From Harmothoe impar (Eukaryota > Annelida > Polychaeta > Phyllodocida > Polynoidae), in the NCBI GenBank assembly GCA_947462335.1, contig OX381718.1, positions 41,260,976-41,324,975 of the forward strand: a stretch of 64,000 nt of DNA, written 5' to 3'. Shown piece after piece: positions 49,732 through 58,500 of the stretch; within the stretch, counting starts at the first letter, position 1; each line of letters begins with the position of its first letter. The translations under genes were made by a program, and so were the position numbers. Under the pieces are notes generated by a model. The model did no database searches and was not told the DNA's origin. It saw nothing but the letters and a program-made list of their open reading frames with translations.

Positions 49732-51499
49732 GTAAGTATCTATCATGTGTTAGCAACAATTATGTATGATTTCAAGAAAATGTTTACACAATTATTACAT
49801 ACATGGAAGTAATAGAAGGATAGTATAGAGTTTTCTCATTGTTTATTAACGCAGACCACTGAATCCAATCCCTCTCGCTTGACACTCACTACTTGTCACT
49901 ATGCCAAAAAGAACTTTATTGTTTCATTATCATGAAAGGTGGAGGAAACTGACAATGAAGAGGAGGAAGATGTAGCAGACTCAGTAAGTAATACACACTC
50001 CTAATCTATAAAGCTCATATCATGGTTAGCACTACTATATTATAAATTTGATATAGTGAGGGTCTGCATTTTAAACTTATATATTGTTAGACATAACCCA
50101 ATTTACAGGCCTTTTTATTTAAGCTAAAACATTCACCTGCCCCTTACATTTGGGCCTTGGTCATTGGCCTGATTTTTCTAACCACTTACATGTGTATCAT
50201 TAGTTTGACATGTAAAATAACATGTTCCAGCTGGATGTTTGTTATCATATTCGTGTTATAGTGCCATATTTGTTCCTTCCTTTCACAGGTGGAAAACATT
50301 CCGTATGCAGAAGGTCCAGAAGAGGAACCAGTGAATGTAAGTCCCACTAAGATTTTCAAATCATTCATTCTTTAAACCAGTTTATCAATAACTGTGGCTC
50401 AACATCCCGATTTGAGTATTGTAATAAATATACTTTCAATTCATAAGTTTCCACATAACCAACATAATTATTAGATGTAATGATATATGTGCCATACACT
50501 TATGATATCTATGATGATTTATCTATGTATTTATGCTCTTTCTTTCTGTATTGACAATGCAAATGGCGTGAAAAAGCAATTATGAACACCATAAGTATGT
50601 TGTTGGGTTCAGCACATGATTATATTTCTCATTGTAGGGTTCACACACAGAGAATGATGCAATCGAAGATACACCAACCATAGTAAGTTTCATGTATATC
50701 CTCATATGATAAATTTACAACATTTTGTATTTGGCCAATATGAATATTATGTGGTGTCATGGACCCAGTTCCACACAAACTATTGTGCAACTTCCAATTA
50801 ATAATTCCATGAATAAGAAGCATGCTTTTACACATTAGTTCATAGATCAAGAAAAATGACAGAGGCATTGGAAACCTATGCCTCATGATCATAAAACAAA
50901 ACTATAGGCCAAACCATTTTGATCTCATTTTTTATTTTTACTAAAAGTGTAATGCCATCAATTATATCAAGTGGATTATGAACTTTATCTGTATTTTTCA
51001 GCTGAACGGTCTGAGCAAGACACAGCTGACTACCATTCTATCTACAATCCTATCAGAACATCCCCACATGGTCAGATATGTCCGTGAGGAACCTCCACCA
51101 CCACCACCTGTAGGTGGTCCTCTACCATGGTGCCACTGTGGGAGATGTCAAGTTATGCCATTTCCACAGGAGAATATTTGCTGCCGCACAAGCCGCACAA
51201 AGAAGACCCCCTGCATCACAATCCAGTATGCAAATGATATAGAGGGTGTGGTCTTGAATCACCAAGTGCTAGGTGCAGCAATAAGGAATAAGAACGACCT
51301 GTTTGGACTCCGAGACGATGCAACAGTCAATAAGAGCCTCCGTTTTGCCGCCTACAGACAATATACTTTATGGACTTATGGCTGGTTGGGTGCAGATAAC
51401 AGGAAACCGATCCCGAGTTGTGTTGTAACACGGATTCGTGCCAAATATCCCTCACCAAATGGGATATATACTGGCTATCACCCAGGGAGATTAAATTGA
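49498..51499 (+). CDS. CXC-cysteine cluster plus P2X7-ballast-domain protein (5 coding exons)
   Basis: Exons 49498-49731, 49939-49983, 50289-50336, 50638-50682 and 51002-51499 join in phase 0 throughout, giving 289 residues. Residues 17-56 hold nine cysteines (CSC, CRC, CSELCKC) like a CXC/TSO1-type DNA-binding repeat. Residues ~80-124 are acidic linker encoded by three tiny exons. From ~165 lies a P2X7 C-terminal 'ballast' domain: 'LPWCHCGRCQVMP', 'ENICCR', 'C195', then 'LRFAAYRQYTLWTYGWLG' and 'NRKPIPSCVVTRIRAKYP'. This domain coordinates zinc in P2X7. No membrane segment or P2X channel domain is present, so this is not a receptor; a nuclear or DNA-bound role is inference. Confidence 0.88.
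49939..49983 (+). CDS. CXC/ballast gene, coding exon 2
   Basis: 45 bases encoding 'VEETDNEEEEDVADS', between 'catgaaag' and 'gtaagt'. Acidic linker. Confidence 0.75.
50289..50336 (+). CDS. CXC/ballast gene, coding exon 3
   Basis: 48 bases encoding 'VENIPYAEGPEEEPVN', between 'ctttcacag' and 'gtaagt'. It resembles the previous exon in length, phase and acidity, suggesting exon duplication. Confidence 0.75.
50638..50682 (+). CDS. CXC/ballast gene, coding exon 4
   Basis: 45 bases encoding 'GSHTENDAIEDTPTI', between 'cattgtag' and 'gtaagt'. Third acidic mini-exon in the series. Confidence 0.75.
51002..51499 (+). CDS. CXC/ballast gene, last exon (ballast domain)
   Basis: 495 coding bases plus stop after acceptor 'tatttttcag'. 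It starts with a short helix-like 'LNGLSKTQLTTILSTILSEH', a proline run, and then the full zinc domain. The whole conserved domain in a single exon is the form in which it could be captured by another gene. Confidence 0.9.
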   Translation: MNGLSKTQLTTILSTILSEHPHMVRYVREEPPPPPPVGGPLPWCHCGRCQVMPFPQENICCRTSRTKKTPCITIQYANDIEGVVLNHQVLGAAIRNKNDLFGLRDDATVNKSLRFAAYRQYTLWTYGWLGADNRKPIPSCVVTRIRAKYPSPNGIYTGYHPGRLN

Positions 51500-51632
51500 G
51501 TCCTTCTTTACAATGAAGTGACTGCAGACTAACATTTTGTACCCTGTTGGCAAGCTTGTTACTGTTCACTCGGACAGTTAATTTTTTGAAAAAAAAGATG
51601 CACATTAGACCATACAAATCCCTAATTTAATT

Positions 51633-51638
51633 AATAAA
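51633..51638 (+). terminator. Polyadenylation signal of the CXC/ballast gene
   Basis: AATAAA ('ttaataaaag') about 135 bases after the stop codon, a normal distance for a short 3' UTR. Confidence 0.6.
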
Positions 51639-52334
51639 AGATCTCCATTATACACTGAGAGTTCCCTCTATTACGACCACCCCTGACAGCTGATACCTAC
51701 AGGTTTCATTCAGATTTTTTATTCAAATGTCTATGTCTCTTTTTGTAAACAGTTTGGATAACATGTGTTTTTTTTTATCTCAAAATAATATTTTAGTCTT
51801 GGATCTACCAAAGGCAAAGTCTCAGCAAATTGATGCAAGTTGAAAGCTTATCATGTACATGGAAATGGCAGGAAATTATTAAAGCATGTCTTCACAAGTC
51901 ATGATTTAAAAAAAAACAGAAAAATTAAATGAACACTGATCCAGGCTCCATGGTCATAGTCGTCATCTACTCATAAATGGTTGCCAGTCATAGATGTTTG
52001 CGCCTCACACATAGTTGCCAGTCATAGATGGTTGCCAGTCATACAGTTTCAACTTGTACAGATTTGGCCCAAACTTAGCCCAAGGTAGTGACACTAGAAG
52101 GAGAAAAATTAATTTGATACTTAGTACAGTACAGCATTACTTATGCTGAGTGGGTACAGAGCCGACTTTTACAGATTATGTGTCATCCAGTGAAGGGTCA
52201 CAGGTTGGGGTGCTTGTTAGATTAGAGGTGTGGTCTTCTTAGATTAATTTCTTTACATTGAAACAAAGGGGAAAATGATTAATACTTTCCAAAGAATGTT
52301 GTTATACAGACGTGGTCATTAGGAGGAAGTTGAA

Positions 52335-52592
52335 CTAATCTATCCCATGGTGTTTCTCATATTCGGCAATGAGGTCCTGCTTCAATGGTCTGATCCCTGA
52401 CGATATTGTTTTTCCACTGTTGGATCGTTGCGGTTTGGCACTTTTGCTGCATCGAGCCTTTGGAATTTGTGAGACACATCTCTGTACAGCAGTACATCGT
52501 CCAGGAGCTTCTCTATGTACAGATACTGCTTTGGCACCTTCACAGGCTGCCCCGTCCACCTTTTGGTCCCCTTACTGTACTTTCTTCGTAAC
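52335..52592 (-). CDS. Transposase-like gene, last exon
   Basis: After acceptor 'tttcttcag' the frame reads 'LRRKYSKGTKRWTGQPVKVP', 'KQYLYIEKLLDDVLLYRDVS' and 'NRNDPTVEKQYRQGSDH' to a TGA at 52382. A +1-type frame ending at 52335 reads 'ISSGIRPLKQDLIAEYEKHH', which looks more like the expected tail of the family. A one-base indel near 52430 would explain both. Confidence 0.65.
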
Positions 52593-55500
52593 CTGAAGAA
52601 ATAGAATGATCCAATCTGAGTAGACATTATCTAACTATCACTCACATTTGTTGCTCCATGTCTTATTAAATGACCTTTAACTGAACATAATATATATACA
52701 ATAGCATCAACCCTAGCCTTTCTTTTTCCTTGAAACAGATACTGCTTCACACATTGTACTTAGCATTGCTAGTTTGTCTTGATTTTGAATATATACAAGT
52801 ACTGTAGAAGGATTAAATTCACCTTTTCTTCCCAGCTTTGGTCCTTGCATACGGTCTCCCTACGTGGTGGTTGTGGTCGAGAGCAGCCAATTTGTTGCGC
52901 ATGCGGTATGCATCATAGCTGTAAGGAATACATCCTTTCAAGCATTCAGTGATCATGGACATACTTTAATGTGATCAATTACCAAATCCTAAACAGTTGC
53001 ACATAATTTTCTTTTGATAACACTACATTCCAGTGATACTATACAGCATTGAGCATACAACCCTCATCAGCTGATATATACATTGTGCAAGTGTACATAC
53101 AAGAGAATTTCCTTCTGATAGATATCGTCACCTCAGTGGAGAAAGGTCGTAAGTGAAAACCTCTTTTTTTCAGATATTTCCATTTTCAGGAATATAGGTG
53201 TATTTGGAATGCTCTCATACATGGAAAATTGAAGTCATGGTATTTCAACTTCATGTACAATGTGGATTCATACCCCTAGATTATATCTAGCAAAATGGCA
53301 TATTACAAAAATCATATTACATGGTATCTATGGTCACATGATCAAGACAAAGCAGTTACGACCTTTCTCCACTGAGTTGAAAACATTTTCAGTTACGACC
53401 TTTCTCCACTGAGGTGACGATATATACTGTATCCATTCCAGACACATTATTGACAGCAGTAATGTGTCTGTGTATTTTACACACTTACCCATAGTGATGC
53501 CTCTTTGGACAGTACATAAGCAGGTGTGCGTTGAAGGACTCAAGCTGACTTGTATGTCTGTAAAAGTAAAAATTCTAATTTGTATTATTCTATATTGTTA
53601 TCTGTGTTTGGATTACTATGTAAAAGTATTACTAAATAGATTTCACTACTTCTGCATACAGCCTCATAATTGATTTTCCTGGTTTGAAGCTGGCACTAAA
53701 CAAAACATCTCCAATATCTGACATGATCATGGCATACCACTCTAAAGCATTTTTTGTGGTGTTTTGTGTGTTTTGATAAGTGAAAGTGCACCATATTGGC
53801 ACTATTATTACCAAACATCCCATTACATTTATTTTTCCTATGTAAAACAGTGAACCTTGCCTACAACAAACATGGTTACAACAAGCACAGGATAATGCTC
53901 TGTTGGTCTGCAATACATTTCTCTATAATGAAATGCTGCTTTGTGTAAACAAAATGGTTTGTTATAAACAAGTTCTTATATATAGTATCCAAATATAATT
54001 TATCTAGACCATATCACTAGTGTCAGACCGTTTATGCAGGGTAAGGACTTAAAAAAGGGATGGAAATGGAAACAGCTCTCTAACAGATGGAAGATAACAT
54101 TGTTTTCTTAGCTGTGTAACCAGTTGTAGAATATACCAAAAATAATAGACAAAGGTCAGAGTTTTGGTCTGTTTACTGGGTTATTTCATGAGTTGGATGT
54201 GGGGGCGGTATTTCATGAGGCCGTAGGCCGAGTGAAAAGCGGTAGGGGGAGCCTAATGCTAGGCGGAGTGAAATACAGCCTTCTTTGGTTAAATCAATGG
54301 GACTGCTGTATTCCATTAAAAAAAACATGTGAATCCTATTAATTAGGAGGATAAAATAATATTAATGATCAAATTGCTGATGTATTGCTATCATGATATA
54401 ATTATCAGACCTCCATCCCACATTTATGCAACCAATAAGTGAGTGAAATGTCACATACTATGAACCTTCTAAGAGCTCATCTCTAATTACTACGGTAGAT
54501 TGTTCTAAGAACCCAGATGCCGATATAGCTCTGATATTACCTGTGGTTCTTCATGAACTTCAACTTCTTCACCAGGGTGGGATCAAACACGATCTTGATA
54601 AGTTCCATGTGAGCCCTCGATCCAATCTCGATCCACTTCCTCTCCTCCTTTTCCTGTGGAATCGGATGGTTGCAACGTCCATCAGTCCAGCCATGTGCAT
54701 CCGGGATCCACACATGCTGGTTCGTGACATGTCTAAAAGTTTTTCCTTGATAAACCCAAGTGTGTATAAGGACCCTTTTACTGTCTCTTCCTTGAAACCA
54801 TGTATAAATACCTTAAATTCCTAACACCAAAACCAAGTGTAATTATTCACTACAGTAAATTAAATATTTTTTAGGATGTAAATGTACAGAGGCACTACCG
54901 GTAATTTATTATTGGAATTAAAGTGAAATACGTTCCTAATTTTTGAAAATATTTGTAATATTCTATACAACATTAGAACTTATTTTTGATAATTGACTGT
55001 GAATTTTCTGTTTCCTTAAAGAAGTATTTCTAATCATTATGTTACTTTGATATTCTAGTTATACATCGAACCGCCAAACCGGCACCTTCTTGTACCGGTA
55101 CAAACAACAAAGACACTCTAAGTTTACTCCATTGGCGGTGTCACCCCTAACAAGCTAGTCAAGATTCATCTTAAACACACTCATCAGATTCGATCACCCA
55201 ACGGATTAAGGTAGGATCAATCCAAATCAAGTTACTTTATTTTAGATTTGTACAATCTTACATTGATTCATAAGAAACTATTATTTGAATAGTTTTACGA
55301 ACCCAGTTATGAGGCACTCTCATTCTGAAGTTCCACACCAGAGGTACAATCACTTGATTATAATAATCCTGAAAAACTTCCAGTTTAGGGTCATGAGGGC
55401 AACCTTTAGGGTAGTAGCCCTTATGACATATAAATTATGGTATCTTACCGAGAGCTATTCTCAAAGGGTGGTGGCAACCACACAAACGTACCAAATTGAT

Positions 55501-58500
55501 GGTATATGTCCCACAAGGACAAACTACTCCCACTCAAATGACTGACAGATTTAATATGCAAGGTGTTAAAGGCTTTCACTTGACTCACCTGAACACTAGG
55601 AGTATTAGCTCGATTAAGTCTTTTGACCTTTTTAGGACATTTCTTCTGGATACAAATGTTGCTATGGCGACAACTTCTGAAACCTGGTTTACACCAGACA
55701 TTCCAGATTATAATTTGTACATCCCGGGATATACGTTGTCTAGAGTAGATAGAGAACATCTAACTCCCGAAGGTAACCTGAAAGTTGGTGGAGGTTTAGC
55801 CTGTTACATGAAAAATGGTATTATTCACTCTAAATCGATTCTCTCTCACCTAAATGTTAGTACCAAAGATATAGAAGCCCAGTGGATACTAGTAAATGAC
55901 CCAACTATGAAGGACTTAGTAGTATGTAACATATATAGGCCACCTAACGGGTCAGTGGCTAAATTCCTAGAAGTCTTGACAAACAAAATTGATCTCTTGG
56001 GCACTTTTAGACAAAAAGAGTTATATTTTCTGGGGGACATGAACATAAACCTTTTAAAGAAAGATAATGACAGTAGGGACCTACTTAAATTAATGAAACT
56101 TACGGGATGTAAACAATACATCAAGAACCCCACCAGAGATACAGGTAAAACCCCTCCAGCCTTACTGGACCTGATATTCACAAATTCAGAGCATATCACT
56201 GACAGTGGCAATCATGTGGTAAATATTTCAGATCATGACCTAGTTCATATTACAAGACTAAAACAATTTGACAAAAAAGAAAAAACTAGTTTCAAAGGTA
56301 GGTCCTATAGGAAATATGCAAAAACATTTTTGGAGAGACATCTGGTAAATGAAAATTGGGATACATTTTGGGAATTGGATGACCCTGAGGCAATGTGGGA
56401 TCTTGTAGAGCAATCCATAAACAGCTTTCTAGATGCAATGTGTCCGATCAGAGACTTCTATTTTGCAAAAAAGAGAGACCCTTGGATAGATGATGTGTTG
56501 GCAAAATATCTAAGAGACAAGGATGCACTCCTACGCAAAGCTAAGCGTACCAAAAATGATGATGATTGGAACATAGCAGTATTTCACAGAAATAGAGCAA
56601 AAAGACTTTTGGCTTTAGAAAAAAAGGAATATTTTGATAAGCTCCTAAAAAAATACAAAAAAGACTCAAAAAAATACTGGCAAACTATTAATACACTTCA
56701 TAAACCCAAACAACAGTCAGCACCCATAAACTTAATTGACCAAGATACTCAAATTCCTATAGATCTAGACAAAACAGCAGACTTTATAAACGATTTCTTT
56801 ATAAACATAGGCCCCAAACTAGCTAGTAAATATGACAGACCCTGGAAGCCCCCACATAAAAATTGGAACAAAATTTTCAACCTTCAGGAAATAAACCTAG
56901 AACAACTAACAAAAATTGTAGATAAAATAGACACTTCAAAATCCTCAGCAGGTGAGAACATTTCTTCTCAAGTTCTCAAAGACACCTTTCAAATTCTACC
57001 AAGGCACCTCCTACATATAATAAATAAATCAATAGCAAAATGTAAAGTACCTAGCAAGTGGAAGGTAGCCACAGTAGTCCCCCTTCAAAAGGAGGGTAAC
57101 ACAGCAGATACAAATAACTTAAGGCCTATCTCCACACTACCCCTTCCAGGCAAGATCTTAGAAAGAGTAGTTTTTCTTCAAACTTCTGATTATTTAGTCA
57201 ATAATAATATACTAACAAAACACCAGTCAGGATTCAGGGCTAACCACTCTACAATATCAGCTATAGGGGATTTCACAGATGACATTTATAAGGCAATAAA
57301 CCATGGTAACATAACTCATACAATATTTATTGATTTTTCTAAAGCATTTGATACAATAAACCACTCGATTATGTTAAAAAAACTCTCCTACTTAGGTTTT
57401 AAAGATAGCACTGTTGACTGGTTCAAAGACTACCTCCACCTTAGGAGCCAAAAAGTAGTAGCAAATGGAGTATTATCAACCCCTCAATTAATCACCTGCG
57501 GAGTTCCACAGGGTTCCATTTTGGGACCCTTAATGTTTTTACTTTACATAAATGACTTGGAGGATTGTCTAAAGTACACTAGGTATAAGCTATATGCAGA
57601 CGACACAGTTCTATACATTTCTACCCCCATAAATTTTGATGCTAGTCAAATGCTAAATGATGATTTGCAAAATATGTCTAATTGGTGCCAAGAAAATAAA
57701 TTGACAATAAATGTAAAAAAAACTAAATACATGGCCATAGCTTCTTCCTCTAAAAAACTAAAAAAATTAAAGCAATATAATATCTTATTAGATGGAGAGA
57801 AACTAGCAAAAACAACAGATTTTAAATACCTTGGCATCACCATTGACAATTGTCTAAACTTTAACAAACATGTTCAAAACACCTCACACAGTACAGTACA
57901 TAAAATATTTCTTCTAAACAGATATAGATTCTATATAGACCAAGACTCCAGCTCAAGAACATACAAAACAATGATTCAACCCCTGTTCACATATGGTAAT
58001 GTAATTTACACTGCTACTAACCTCAAAAATCTAGATCATCTCCAAAAAATACAAAATAGGGGCCTAAGGGTTTGTGTACGTCCTGAAGCTAGGGTGAGTA
58101 TTGATGCGTTACATAAAATAATACAAACACATCTTCTAGAAGATATTGCAGAGAAGGACATGCTGTGTTTTGCATACAAAAGGTCAAAAAATCCTGCCCA
58201 TTTGGACATGAGACCCATAAGAACCAGGCTACATGATTTTCCAGTATTAAAAGTAGAATCCAAAATCACAACTAGGTACCAGAAGTCGGTCCAATTTAGG
58301 TCATATCAGGCTTGGTCAAAAGCACCACGTGAGGTTAAGTCGTGCGAAAGCTACACCAAACTTAAAGCAATGCTTAAGTCGGGACTTGAAGCGAAGCTAG
58401 AGTAGATATGCGGGTTGCCACCTCCCCTTAGTTATATAAAATCATTTGTTATTATACACTAACAAACCATCATCTCATAACTAATATGAAACAGGACGCG

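Noticed and set aside
49498..51499. A true P2X7 receptor gene
   Set aside because: There are no transmembrane segments or ATP-binding ectodomain; only the C-terminal zinc domain is shared.
54733..54835. Minus-strand open extension ('EFKVFIHGFKEETVKG') as the missing transposase exon
   Set aside because: Its frame does not match that required by the following exon, and it is contiguous with it without a splice acceptor in the right phase.
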